Source: TK10-74A sp965263065
GTDB lineage: Bacteria; Chloroflexota; Dehalococcoidia; Bin125
NCBI GenBank assembly: GCA_965263065.1
Contig: CBDHGH010000003.1
Coordinates: forward strand, 1,054,001 to 1,118,000
Length of the DNA stretch: 64,000 nucleotides
Reading direction: 5' to 3'
The position numbers and the translations under genes are program-made. The notes under the pieces are model-generated. The model searched no databases and was not told the DNA's origin. It was given only the letters and a program-made list of their open reading frames with translations. Position 1 is the first letter of the stretch, and every line of letters begins with the position of its first letter. This document shows, one piece after another, positions 36,205-47,220 of the stretch.

Positions 36205-37424
36205 GCGCCCCCAATGAACACACCATGACCAGCGCGCCGTCGTACGACTGCATCGTGGTGGGCGCCGGCCCGGCCGGCTCGGTCGCGGCCTACGACCTCG
36301 CCACCGCGGGCGCGCGCGTGCTGCTGGTCGATCGGGCCGCCTTCCCGCGCGACAAGCCCTGCGGCGGCGGCGTGCTCGTCGGCGCGGCCAAGCACCTGCC
36401 GTTCTCGATCGAGCCCGTCGCCGAGCGGACGCTGTCCGCCTTCCGGGTGCGCTACCGGCGCGACTGGGAGTTCGAGCACGACGCCGGCCGGCCGCTCGTC
36501 TACATGACCCAGCGCGCCCGCCTCGACGCCTACCTGGCCGAGCAGGCCACGGCGGCGGGCGCGACGTTCCAGGACGGCCGCCGCGTGCGCGAGGTCGAGG
36601 CCACCCCGGACGGGGTCCGCGTCCGCTTCGACAACGGCGACCTCGCGACGGCGCCCGCGCTCATCGCCGCCGACGGCGTCAACGGCGTCTGCCGCGGCGC
36701 CGTCGGGCTGCCCGGCCAACGCACCGCGGTCGCGCTGGAGGCCAACACCCCGGGCGTGCCGGACAACTGGTCCCGCCACGTGGGCGTCGAGCTGGGCAGT
36801 CTGCCGGGCGGCTACGGCTGGATCTTCCCCAAGGGCGACCACTGCAACATCGGCGTCGGGGGCTGGCCCGTCGCCGGCCCGCGCCTGCGCGCGGAACTCG
36901 AGGCCTACGGCATCGCCGAGCGCTTCTCGGCCCCGGCGCTGGCCGGCCACCGCGGCTACCGGCTGCCCCTGCGCGACGCCGGCAGCCCGGTCGTCGTCGG
37001 ACGGGTGGCGCTGGTCGGCGACGCCGCCGGCCTCGTCGACCCGCTCTCGGGCGAGGGCATCGGCAACGCCTTTCGCTCCGCGCGCATGGCCGCGGCGGCG
37101 GTGTCGCGGCTGCTCTCCGGCGAGGCCTCCGACCTGCGCGACTACGAGCGCGCGCTGGAGCGCAGCATCGAGCCCGATCTGGCCATCGCGCGGCAGCTCG
37201 CCGACCTGCTCCAGGACCACCCCTGGCCGTACGTGCAGATCATGCGTCGCTCCGGCTGGTTCCGCGGGCTGCTCTGCCGCATCGTGCGGGGCGAGGACGA
37301 CTACCAGGGGATGCGCGCCCGCCTGGGCCCGCTCGCGCCCCTGTTCGAGCTGGCAGCGCGCCGGGCCGCGCGCAAAGTGTCGCGGCGCAAGCGCCGAGCC
37401 GCAGGCCGGGCAACCGTCAGTTAA
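36201..37424 (+). CDS. geranylgeranyl reductase family FAD-dependent oxidoreductase
   Basis: A 407-residue flavoprotein. The N-terminal dinucleotide motif is VGAGPAGSVAAYDLA, followed by the family motif KPCGGGV and the FAD motif VALVGDAAGLVDPLSGEGIGNA. Members reduce isoprenoid double bonds in lipids, quinones or chlorophyll. The four-base overlap with plsY suggests a lipid-related role (inference). A basic C-terminal tail follows (RRKRR). Confidence 0.88.
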   Translation: MSAPNEHTMTSAPSYDCIVVGAGPAGSVAAYDLATAGARVLLVDRAAFPRDKPCGGGVLVGAAKHLPFSIEPVAERTLSAFRVRYRRDWEFEHDAGRPLVYMTQRARLDAYLAEQATAAGATFQDGRRVREVEATPDGVRVRFDNGDLATAPALIAADGVNGVCRGAVGLPGQRTAVALEANTPGVPDNWSRHVGVELGSLPGGYGWIFPKGDHCNIGVGGWPVAGPRLRAELEAYGIAERFSAPALAGHRGYRLPLRDAGSPVVVGRVALVGDAAGLVDPLSGEGIGNAFRSARMAAAAVSRLLSGEASDLRDYERALERSIEPDLAIARQLADLLQDHPWPYVQIMRRSGWFRGLLCRIVRGEDDYQGMRARLGPLAPLFELAARRAARKVSRRKRRAAGRATVS

Positions 37425-37433
37425 CGTCGCCGC

Positions 37434-37463
37434 TTCACACGCCCGGCCGCGCTGGGCTACAGT
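37434..37463 (+). promoter_or_regulatory. promoter of the ilv leader
   Basis: TTCACA (37434-37439) and TACAGT (37458-37463) are 18 bases apart. A start near 37470 would place the leader peptide about 30 bases into the transcript. Confidence 0.6.
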
Positions 37464-37501
37464 GCCGATGGCTCACTACATCCAGAGTTGGGAGTGCAGA
37501 C

Positions 37502-37582
37502 GTGGCGCGACTCATCTTGCTTGGCGTGACCCTGCTCGTGGTAGTCGTAGCGATGCGCTCCGTTGGGGGCGGCGAAGCGTAG
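37502..37582 (+). CDS. ilv operon leader peptide
   Basis: A 26-residue open frame with GTG start and GGGAG seven bases upstream. Residues 4-16 contain eleven branched-chain residues out of thirteen (Leu, Ile, and four consecutive Val at 13-16). It is followed by stable hairpins and an intrinsic terminator before ilvB. This is the classic layout of ribosome-mediated attenuation: stalling at Leu/Val/Ile codons would change the RNA fold. It is too short for standard gene callers. Confidence 0.8.
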   Translation: MARLILLGVTLLVVVVAMRSVGGGEA

Positions 37583-37638
37583 CCGTCGCCCAGCACAGCG
37601 GAGCGCAACGCCGGTCGCAGGGACCGGCGTTTTCTTTT
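37555..37638 (+). terminator. ilv attenuator: nested helices and intrinsic terminator
   Basis: GCGCTCCG (37555-37562) pairs with CGGAGCGC (37599-37606) and encloses a second hairpin, 37567-37574 with 37584-37591 (one G-U). Directly after comes a terminator: ACGCCGGTC (37608-37616) with GACCGGCGT (37622-37630), followed by TTTTCTTTT. The first helix contains the end of the leader peptide frame, so ribosome position can control folding. Bases 37521-37527 can pair with the terminator's 5' arm as a possible alternative fold (inference). Confidence 0.8.
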
Positions 37639-37685
37639 CCCGCGATCCCCGAGGGGACGCGGCCGGCGAACGAAGAGGTCCAATC

Positions 37686-39365
37686 ATGAAACTGACCGGC
37701 GCACAGATCCTGCTGGAGTGTCTCAAGGCCGAGGGCGTCGAGACGCTGTTCGGCTATCCCGGCGGCGTCGTGCTGCCGCTCTACGACACCTTCGTCCAGT
37801 ACCCCGAGATCCGGCACGTCCTCGTCCGGCACGAGCAGTCGGCCGCCCACGCCGCCGACGCCTACGCCCGCGTCAGCGGTCGCACCGGCGTCTGCCTGGC
37901 GACCTCGGGCCCCGGCGCGACCAACCTCGTCACCGGCATCTGCACGGCCTACATGGACTCCGTGCCGATGGTCGTCCTGACGGGCAACGTCGCCCGCGAC
38001 CTGCTCGGCCGCGACGGCTTCCAGGAGGCCGACATCACCGGCATCACGCTGCCGATCACGAAGCACAACTACCTCGTGATGCGCGCCAGCGAGGTGGCGC
38101 AGGCCGTCAAGGAGGCCTTCCACATCGCCTCCACGGGCCGCAAGGGGCCGGTGCTCGTCGACATCCCCAAGGACGTGTTCATCGAGACGGCCGACTGGGA
38201 TGGCTACCCGGAGCACGTGCATCTGCGCGGCTATTCGGTCGTCACCCGCCCCGCCCAGGCCGACGTCGAACGCGCCGCCGAACTCATCAACGCGGCCGAG
38301 AAGCCCGTCATCCTGGCCGGGCAGGGCGTCATCCTCTCCGGCGCGGCCGATGAACTGCGCGCGGTTGCCGAGAAGGTCGACGCCCCCGTCATCACGACGC
38401 TGCTGGGCATCTCCTCGATCCCCGACGCGCATCCCCTCTCGTACGGCTTCCTGGGCATGCACGGCCACTACTACTGCAACATGACGGCCGACGCCGCCGA
38501 CGTCGTGATCGGCATCGGCATGCGCTTCGACGACCGCGCGATGGGCCGCTTCAAGGACTTCAACCCGGGCGCGAAGATCGTCCATATCGACATCGACCCG
38601 GCCGAGATCGGCAAGAACTTCCAGACCCACGCGCCGGTGCAGGGCGATGTCGCCGAGACTCTGCGCGCCCTGGCGCCCCTGCTCGAGCCGGCCACGCATC
38701 CGCAGTGGCGCGCCTGGATCGACGGCGTCAAGGCCGAGCACCCCACGGAGTACTTCGGCGCCGAGGACGAGCTCACCGGCACCTGGCTGGTGCGCGCCAT
38801 CGCCGAGGAGACCAACGGCGACGCCACCGTCGTCACGGGTGTCGGCCAGCATCAGATGTGGGCTGCGCAGTACTACCCGTTCAAGCGCCCCCGCCAGTGG
38901 GTCACCAGCGGCGGCCTGGGCACCATGGGCTACGAGGTGCCGGCCGCCATCGGCGCGCAGTTCGCGCAACCGTCGGAGCCCGTCTGGTCCTTCTGCGGCG
39001 ACGGCGGCTTCCAAATGACGCTGCAGGAGCTGCAGACCGTCAAGGACCACAACCTGCCCATCCGCTACGCGCTGTTCAACAACGGCTACCTGGGCATGGT
39101 GCGTCAGTGGCAGGAGCTGTTCTACAAAGACAACTACCACTCCGTCGACCTGGGCCAGCCCGACTTCCTGAAGCTGGCCGAGGCCTACGGCATCACCGGC
39201 CTGCGCGCCACGACCCGCCAGGAAGCCCGCGACGCCATCCGCGCCGCCCAGGCCGTCGACGGCCCCGTCCTGATCGACTTCCAAACGGCCAGGGTGGAGA
39301 ACGTCTGGCCCATGGTCCCGGCCGGCGCCGCCCTGTCCGAGACGATTGAGGAGCCCGCCCCATGA
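37686..39365 (+). CDS. ilvB: acetolactate synthase large subunit
   Basis: A 559-residue ThDP enzyme that forms acetolactate or acetohydroxybutyrate. The catalytic Glu lies in VRHEQSAAHAADA and the ThDP/Mg motif begins CGDGGFQMTLQEL and ends NNGYLGM. The N-terminus has GYPGGVVLPLYD. ATG 37686 is preceded by GAAGAGG. The stop overlaps the ilvN start. Transcription is controlled by the upstream attenuator. Confidence 0.96.
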   Translation: MKLTGAQILLECLKAEGVETLFGYPGGVVLPLYDTFVQYPEIRHVLVRHEQSAAHAADAYARVSGRTGVCLATSGPGATNLVTGICTAYMDSVPMVVLTGNVARDLLGRDGFQEADITGITLPITKHNYLVMRASEVAQAVKEAFHIASTGRKGPVLVDIPKDVFIETADWDGYPEHVHLRGYSVVTRPAQADVERAAELINAAEKPVILAGQGVILSGAADELRAVAEKVDAPVITTLLGISSIPDAHPLSYGFLGMHGHYYCNMTADAADVVIGIGMRFDDRAMGRFKDFNPGAKIVHIDIDPAEIGKNFQTHAPVQGDVAETLRALAPLLEPATHPQWRAWIDGVKAEHPTEYFGAEDELTGTWLVRAIAEETNGDATVVTGVGQHQMWAAQYYPFKRPRQWVTSGGLGTMGYEVPAAIGAQFAQPSEPVWSFCGDGGFQMTLQELQTVKDHNLPIRYALFNNGYLGMVRQWQELFYKDNYHSVDLGQPDFLKLAEAYGITGLRATTRQEARDAIRAAQAVDGPVLIDFQTARVENVWPMVPAGAALSETIEEPAP

Positions 39366-39949
39366 CCGACTACAGCACCATCGTCGCGCACGTCGAGGAC
39401 CGCCCGGGGGTGTTGGCCCGCGTCGCCTCGCTGTTCCGCCGCCGCGGCTTCAACATCGAGAGCCTGACCGTCGGCAAGGCCGACGAGCCCGGCCTGAGCC
39501 GCATGACCATCGTCGTCGAGGGCGGCGCCGGCACCGTGGCGCAGGTGGAGCGCCAGCTGTTCAAGCTGATCGACGTCGTCTCCGTCGTGGACATCAGTAA
39601 TCAGCCCGTGATCGACCGCGAGATGTCGCTGATCAAGGTCGCCTGCCGGCCCCCCCAACTCGTGGAGGTGGGTGAGCTCGTGAAGGCGTTTCGCGCCGAC
39701 ATCGTGGATGTTGGCCCGCAGTCGATCATCGTGCAGGTGCTCGGCGACGGCCGCAAAGTTGAGGCCCTGGAGGCGATGCTCCGCCCCTACGGCATCCTGG
39801 AGATGGTGCGCACCGGCCGGGTGGCGATGGTGCGCGGCCCCTGCACCAGCAAGCCCGCGCCCATCAGTCCCGGCGAGCAGCAGGCGGAGGCCGCGCGGGC
39901 GCAGCTGGGCCGTCGCCCGGAGGGCGCGCTGCCCTTCGCCAGCGACTAG
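39362..39949 (+). CDS. ilvN: acetolactate synthase small (regulatory) subunit
   Basis: A 195-residue regulatory subunit with an N-terminal ACT domain (DRPGVLARVASLFRRRGFNIESL) that binds valine and relays feedback inhibition, plus a C-terminal domain. It is about 25 residues longer than common bacterial forms because of an Ala/Gln-rich tail. ATG overlaps the ilvB stop by four bases, so the subunits are made in balance. Confidence 0.95.
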   Translation: MTDYSTIVAHVEDRPGVLARVASLFRRRGFNIESLTVGKADEPGLSRMTIVVEGGAGTVAQVERQLFKLIDVVSVVDISNQPVIDREMSLIKVACRPPQLVEVGELVKAFRADIVDVGPQSIIVQVLGDGRKVEALEAMLRPYGILEMVRTGRVAMVRGPCTSKPAPISPGEQQAEAARAQLGRRPEGALPFASD

Positions 39950-40074
39950 CCCCGCGGCGGCGCCCGGCCGCTCGCGCCGGGCGAAGCGGCGGGTATAGCA
40001 TCCGCCCTGCCGCGAGCACACCGCGCCGTCAGCACGCGCCGTCGCCCCGCGACGGCCGCAGAAGAGGAGCCCCC

Positions 40075-41079
<1,005 letters not shown>

Positions 41080-41092
41080 CCCCGGACGATGG

Positions 41093-42139
41093 TCACGGGG
41101 CCGGCTGCTTCGCGAGCCAGCCCTGCTCATCCAGCACCGTCCACGCGATCCCGATCTGAGTGCGCGTGAACTGCTTCTTGCGGTCGTTCCACGCGTACAG
41201 GGCGTCACCCGCTTGCTCGGCGCTCCGGGCGCCGTCGCGGGTCGCCACCCAATGGACCGACGCTAACAACTCAAGGCCGAACGGCGTCTCGAACCCGTCG
41301 ACCAACTTGCTGACGCGATCGAAGCCCGCGCGGGCCTCGTCGTCGCTCGCGAGGAACGCGTCGGCGTCGTTGGTCGCGCCGGGGATCAGTGTGATCTCCT
41401 TCGTCGGATCGTCGCCGCCGTCCGCGTAGCCGGTGGTGTAGTGACCCTCTATCTGGTGCATGACGTGCCGCAGATTCTCCGCGTAGGGTCCGTACGGCGC
41501 CTTGACGTACTGCAGGCGCATGTCGCGTCCCGACGCCTGCAGGAAGTACAGCAGCTTGTGCAGTTCCAGGAGGGTCGCCGAAGGCTCGAACGATCCGCGC
41601 AAGTACTGGTCCAGCAGTCCGATGAGCGAGGCTCGTCCAGCCGTCATGCGGGGCGCCTCGGACGTTTTCGGCAGGCGCTCCGGGGCGCCGGATGGCTCGA
41701 AGACCAGCGCGCGGACCTCGGGCAGTGTGTGCAGAGCCGCTTCGATCCGTGGGCGAACCTCATCCCAGTCGAGGCCCCCTAGCCCGCATCCCAGCGGCGG
41801 GATCGCGATCGAGCGGATGTTCCGCTCGCTCACGGCCCCCACAAGCGACTCCAGCCCAGCCTCAATGTCGCCCAGCCGGCTCTTCGCCCGCCAGTGTCGC
41901 TTTGTCGGCACGTTGATGATGAACCGCGGGTTCGTGAGCCGCCCCGTCTCGAAGACGAAGACTCGTCCCGGCTCCACGTCGCCGCGGTCACAGGCCGCCG
42001 CGTAGGCGCGGAAGTTCTCCGGGTACTGCCTCTTGAACTGCAGCGCGATCCCGCGACCCATCACGCCAACACAGTTCACAGTGTTGACCAGCGCCTCCGC
42101 GTCCGCTTCCGTCACGTCGCCGCTCGTGAACGTGATCAT
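41093..42139 (-). CDS. darG: DarG-type macrodomain antitoxin
   Basis: A 348-residue protein with an N-terminal macrodomain (residues 1-155) that removes ADP-ribose from DNA thymidine, reversing DarT. The macrodomain shows the GDVTEADAEALVNTVNCVGVMGRGIA start and the IAIPPLGCGLGGLDW phosphate loop, with the catalytic-loop Lys in the RHWRAKSR region. The C-terminal domain (from about residue 170, SLIGLLDQYLRG...LLYFLQASG) is the usual DarG DNA-mimic/toxin-binding part. GGAGGGG precedes ATG 42139. It is 16 bases from the darT stop. The gene appears intact. Confidence 0.92.
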   Translation of the reverse strand: MITFTSGDVTEADAEALVNTVNCVGVMGRGIALQFKRQYPENFRAYAAACDRGDVEPGRVFVFETGRLTNPRFIINVPTKRHWRAKSRLGDIEAGLESLVGAVSERNIRSIAIPPLGCGLGGLDWDEVRPRIEAALHTLPEVRALVFEPSGAPERLPKTSEAPRMTAGRASLIGLLDQYLRGSFEPSATLLELHKLLYFLQASGRDMRLQYVKAPYGPYAENLRHVMHQIEGHYTTGYADGGDDPTKEITLIPGATNDADAFLASDDEARAGFDRVSKLVDGFETPFGLELLASVHWVATRDGARSAEQAGDALYAWNDRKKQFTRTQIGIAWTVLDEQGWLAKQPAP

Positions 42140-42155
42140 CGTTCGGCCCCTCCGG

Positions 42156-42799
42156 CTAGAAGTACCAAGTCGGCTGAATCGAGACTGATGGTTGATGCGA
42201 TGCCGACGCGATGGCGTCCGTGGCCCTGTCACGAACGGCTCCCGAGCGGACGCCGATTCGCTCGACCAACTCCCAGGGGAATTCGTGGTGGACCAGGAAC
42301 TCCGCCTGCTTCTTCTCTTGCACCTCAGGTTGCCGGAAGTCGTTGCTCCGAATGGCGGACCAGTCGAGTTCGCGAAGCCCGGGAGCGTGCAGCGGAAGTC
42401 CGCGTACGCCCTACCGGCGTTCTGGAGGCTGATCGCCCACCCTCGCCCGGACCTCCCGGCCCATTCGATAACCCTGCGAGCGTCGGCCTCAAGATGCACG
42501 ATGGGCCCCTGTCCGCCGCGGTAGGTTAGGTCGGGATGGTCCCCGCGGTGGATCACGTACAGCATGACCGATCGCGAGCAGAAGTTGAACGGCACATAAT
42601 CGCCGACGTGCCCACGGGGATGGCAGTGGACCGGCAAGCCGAGCCGGCGCTGCTTGATCTTCGACATGCCGATCGTCACGGCCGCGCCCTTCGCTTCGCT
42701 GATCCGCCTGTCCGACAGTAGCGCCCCGTCCGACACGATCCCGGGCAGGTTGGTGACGTGCGTGATGTGGTAGATCTTCGGCCGCGCGGGCATGCTCAC
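42156..42799 (-). pseudogene. darT: DarT-type DNA ADP-ribosyltransferase toxin, frameshifted
   Basis: The first about 137 residues read as a normal DarT (KIYHITHVTNLPGI, IKQRRL, VGDYVPFNFCSRSVMLYVIH, NAGRAYADF). At about 42383-42400 the frame is lost. In another frame the missing part continues exactly as expected: LPG/LRELDWSAIRSNDF, EKKQAEFLVHHEFPWELVERIGV, ending WYF and a stop at 42156. A one-base deletion explains it. The catalytic Glu of QAEFLV (codon 42300-42302) is in the lost frame, so the product should be inactive. The shifted frame instead runs on into darG without a stop. The start is GTG 42799 or ATG 42793, with GGAGGG upstream. Confidence 0.85.
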
Positions 42800-43104
42800 G
42801 GAACGCGCCCTCCATGCCGCACAGAATAGAACAGATGTGCTCCTTTGTCCTGCCCTGGGGAACCACCACACGTCGCTAGCCCCTCCGATTGCAAACGCCA
42901 CGCAAATCCCGGCGGGATCCGCTAGGCACAGCTTCCCTCCGCCTGACATACTGGGAGCGTGATGCAGAACCACTTCCTGGCAGGGACATCTCGGCGGGCC
43001 CACTCAGCCCGCCGCAGCCTTGGGGGACGACGCTGATCCAGCCGTCCACCCCGCCGGGGCGTGCCCTCCTGCACGCGCCGCGCTGAGCCCAGGAGTCCGA
43101 CCCC
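42800..43104 (+). other. leuA upstream region with hairpin and short open frame
   Basis: About 300 bases between the diverging darT and leuA. A -10-like CATACT is at 42947-42952. A GTG-ATG pair at 42959-42964 after GGGAG opens a 24-codon frame ending at 43036, rich in Arg and not in Leu. It covers a strong hairpin, CGGCGGGC (42992-42999) with GCCCGCCG (43007-43014). A leader regulating leuA is possible, but the peptide lacks the Leu codons expected for attenuation. Confidence 0.4.
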
Positions 43105-44658
<1,554 letters not shown>

Positions 44659-44703
44659 CAGCTGCCGGGCCCCGCTCGCCCGGGGCGACGAAAGGACTTA
44701 CGC

Positions 44704-46110
44704 GTGGCCGAAGCTCGCACACTGGCCCAGAAGATCTGGGATGAGCATCTCGTCCGCCAAGGCGACGGCGAGCCCGACCTGCTCTACGTCGACCTCCACC
44801 TCGTGCACGAGGTCACCAGCCCGCAGGCCTTCGAGGGCCTGCGCCTGACCGGGCGGCCCGTCCGCCGGCCCGACCTCACCCTCGCCGTGCCCGACCACAA
44901 CGTCCCCACCGACAACCGCGTCGAGCCCTACCGGGATCCGCTCTCGCAGCAGCAGGTCACCTCGCTGCGCGAGAACTGCGCCCAGTTCGACGTCCCCCTG
45001 TTCGACACCTTCGACCCGCGCCAGGGCATCGTGCACATCATCGGGCCGGAGCAGGGCGTCACCCAGCCCGGCCTGACGATCGTCTGCGGCGACAGCCACA
45101 CCTCGACCCACGGCGCGTTTGGCGCGCTCGCCTTCGGCATCGGCACCTCGGAGGTCGAGCATGTGCTCGCCACCCAGACGCTGCCGCAGAAGCCGCTCAA
45201 GCAGATGTCGGTCGAGGTCACGGGCGCGCTGCCGGCGGGTTGCACCGCCAAGGACGTCGTGCTCACGATCATCAACCGCATCGGCGTCGACGGCGGCGTC
45301 GGGCACGTGATCGAGTACCGCGGCGACGTCATCCGCGCCCTCTCGATGGAGGGGCGCATGACCGTCTGCAACATGACGATCGAGGGCGGCGCCCGCGCCG
45401 GCCTGGTCGCGCCCGACGAGACCACCTTCGACTACCTCCGCGGTCGCCCCCACGCCCCGACGGGCGACGCCTGGGACGAGGCCCTGGAGTCCTGGCGGCA
45501 ACTCCCCACCGACCCCGGCGCGCGCTTCGACCGCGAGTTCGTGCTCGACGGTGGGGGCATCGACCCGTACGTCACGTGGGGCGTGACGCCCGCGCAGAGC
45601 GTGGGCGTCGGCGGCCAGGTGCCGGACCCGGCCGAGATCGACGACCGCGCCGCCCGTGAGACGGCGGAGCGCGCCCTGCGCTACATGGACCTCGAACCCG
45701 CGACTCGCATCGTGGACATCAACCTCGACCGCGTCTTCATCGGATCCTGCACCAACGCCCGCATCGAGGACCTGCGCGCGGCCGCGAAGGTGATCGAGGG
45801 CAAGACGGTCGCCGGCGGCGTGCATGCGATGGTTGTGCCGGGCTCGGGGCTCATCAAAGCGCAGGCCGAGCAGGAGGGGCTGGCCGACATCTTCCGCGAC
45901 GCCGGCTTCGAGTGGCGCGAGGCCGGCTGCTCGATGTGCCTCGGCATGAACCCCGACATCCTCGCTCCCGGTGAGCGCTGCGCCTCGACCAGCAACCGCA
46001 ACTTCGAGGGGCGGCAGGGTCCGGGTGGCCGCACCCACCTCGTCAGCCCCGCGATGGCCGCCGCCGCCGCCGTCGCCGGCCACTTCGTCGACGTGCGGGA
46101 CTGGAGCTAG
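44704..46110 (+). CDS. leuC: 3-isopropylmalate dehydratase large subunit
   Basis: A 468-residue aconitase-family subunit. The [4Fe-4S] Cys ligands are in GSCTNARIEDL and CSMCLGMN. GTG 44704 follows GAAAGGA. The isomerisation needs LeuD, whose gene is displaced 494 bases by hicAB. Its stop region is partly repeated (GGAGCTAGG at 46103 and 46118) just before hicA. Confidence 0.96.
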   Translation: MAEARTLAQKIWDEHLVRQGDGEPDLLYVDLHLVHEVTSPQAFEGLRLTGRPVRRPDLTLAVPDHNVPTDNRVEPYRDPLSQQQVTSLRENCAQFDVPLFDTFDPRQGIVHIIGPEQGVTQPGLTIVCGDSHTSTHGAFGALAFGIGTSEVEHVLATQTLPQKPLKQMSVEVTGALPAGCTAKDVVLTIINRIGVDGGVGHVIEYRGDVIRALSMEGRMTVCNMTIEGGARAGLVAPDETTFDYLRGRPHAPTGDAWDEALESWRQLPTDPGARFDREFVLDGGGIDPYVTWGVTPAQSVGVGGQVPDPAEIDDRAARETAERALRYMDLEPATRIVDINLDRVFIGSCTNARIEDLRAAAKVIEGKTVAGGVHAMVVPGSGLIKAQAEQEGLADIFRDAGFEWREAGCSMCLGMNPDILAPGERCASTSNRNFEGRQGPGGRTHLVSPAMAAAAAVAGHFVDVRDWS

Positions 46111-46126
46111 GCGACTCGGAGCTAGG

Positions 46127-46342
46127 ATGCCGGGCCTTCGGAATGTCAAACAGGACGAGGCCGTCCGGGCGTTCGTTCACTTGGGTGGCCGAGAGCGGGC
46201 GTCGAAGAAGAACTACCGCATGGTGACGATGCCGAACGGAGCGTTGCTCGCGATCCCCACCGGTACACTCAAGATCGGTCTGCTGCATCGGCTCATTCGT
46301 CGCGCCGGGGCGACCGCACAGGAGTTCGAGGAGGTGATGTGA
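46127..46342 (+). CDS. hicA: HicA-family toxin with the catalytic His replaced
   Basis: A 71-residue double-stranded RNA-binding-fold protein of the HicA mRNA-interferase family, shown by GTLKIGLLHRLIRRAG and EEFEEVM. In the usual motif G-S-H-x-N-Y the His is catalytic; here the aligned segment is ASKKNYRM, so position 27 is Lys (alignment made by eye). The toxin may be inactive or use another residue. It lies between leuC and leuD, 16 bases from leuC, on the same strand. Confidence 0.75.
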   Translation: MPGLRNVKQDEAVRAFVHLGGRERASKKNYRMVTMPNGALLAIPTGTLKIGLLHRLIRRAGATAQEFEEVM

Positions 46343-46596
46343 TGGTGGCTTCCGAGGCTCCCGTCTACACGATCGCCGTCTATGAAGCAGAGGAAGGCGG
46401 CTACTGGGCGGAAGTCCTCGACCTGCCGGGCTGCGTGGCGCAGGGAGAGACGCTCGACGCCCTGCGGGCGCGGTTGCCCGACGCCATCGCCGCCTACATC
46501 GAGACGAAACGAGAGCTCGGCGAGGAACCCGAGCCCGCCAGTGCATTCACGTGGTCCCTCCGCGTGGAGGGCAGCGGCCTGGCGTCGGTGAGTTAG
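46342..46596 (+). CDS. hicB: HicB-family antitoxin
   Basis: An 84-residue partial-RNase-H-fold antitoxin with the motif YTIAVYEAEEGGYWAEVLDLPGC and a following helix (TLDALRARLPDAIAAYIE). It lacks an obvious C-terminal DNA-binding domain, so it may not repress its own operon. ATG 46342 (or GTG 46339) is preceded by GAGGAGGTG inside hicA. leuD begins seven bases after its stop. Confidence 0.85.
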   Translation: MVASEAPVYTIAVYEAEEGGYWAEVLDLPGCVAQGETLDALRARLPDAIAAYIETKRELGEEPEPASAFTWSLRVEGSGLASVS

Positions 46597-46603
46597 GAGC
46601 ATT

Positions 46604-47197
46604 ATGCAACCCGTCACGACCGTCAGCGGCCACGCGATCCCGCTCGACCGCGCCGACATCGACACCGACCAGATCATCCCCGCCCGCCACCTCAAGAAGA
46701 TCGAGCGCACGGGCTACGGCCCCTTCGCCTTCGAGAGCTGGCGCAAGGACGCCGACTTCGTCGTCAACCAGCCGGAGTACGCCGGCGCCCCCATCCTCCT
46801 GGCGGGCCCGAACTTTGGGGGCGGCTCCTCGCGCGAGCACGCCGTCTGGGCGATCCAGCAGATGGGCGTGGGCGTGGTCATCGCCCCCTCCTTCGCCGAC
46901 ATCTTCCGCAACAACAGCGCCAAGATGGGGCTGCTCACCGTCACCCTGCCCCCGCCCGACTGCGAACACCTCATGGCGCGCGCGGCCGAGACGCCCTCCG
47001 CCCCCATCACCGTGGACCTGGCGGCCCAGACCGTCTCGACGCCCGGCGGCTGGTCGCGCGGCTTCGAGATCGACCCCTTCGTCAAGCACACGCTGCTCAA
47101 CGGGCTCGACGGGATCGACATCACGCTGCAACACGTCGACGCGATCACCGCCTTCGAGCAGGGCCGTCCGGCCTTCAAGCCCCGCATCAGCGCCTGA
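46604..47197 (+). CDS. leuD: 3-isopropylmalate dehydratase small subunit
   Basis: A 197-residue swivelling-domain partner of LeuC. Conserved features are DIDTDQIIPARHLKKI and GPNFGGGSSREHAVWA. ATG 46604 has TAGGAG upstream, overlapping the hicB stop. The separation from leuC by a toxin-antitoxin pair is unusual because the subunits are needed in equal amounts. Confidence 0.95.
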   Translation: MQPVTTVSGHAIPLDRADIDTDQIIPARHLKKIERTGYGPFAFESWRKDADFVVNQPEYAGAPILLAGPNFGGGSSREHAVWAIQQMGVGVVIAPSFADIFRNNSAKMGLLTVTLPPPDCEHLMARAAETPSAPITVDLAAQTVSTPGGWSRGFEIDPFVKHTLLNGLDGIDITLQHVDAITAFEQGRPAFKPRISA

Positions 47198-47220
47198 GCC
47201 CGCCCCCTGGGAGGATCTTC

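Noticed and set aside
41093..43003. A single 636-residue protein joining DarT and DarG
   Set aside because: The join comes from a frameshift within darT. The expected DarT C-terminus is present in another frame, and darG has its own start and ribosome binding site, so these are two genes.
42962..43036. A leucine attenuator peptide before leuA
   Set aside because: The short frame is Arg-rich with only two Leu codons, and no T-tract terminator precedes leuA, so attenuation is not supported.
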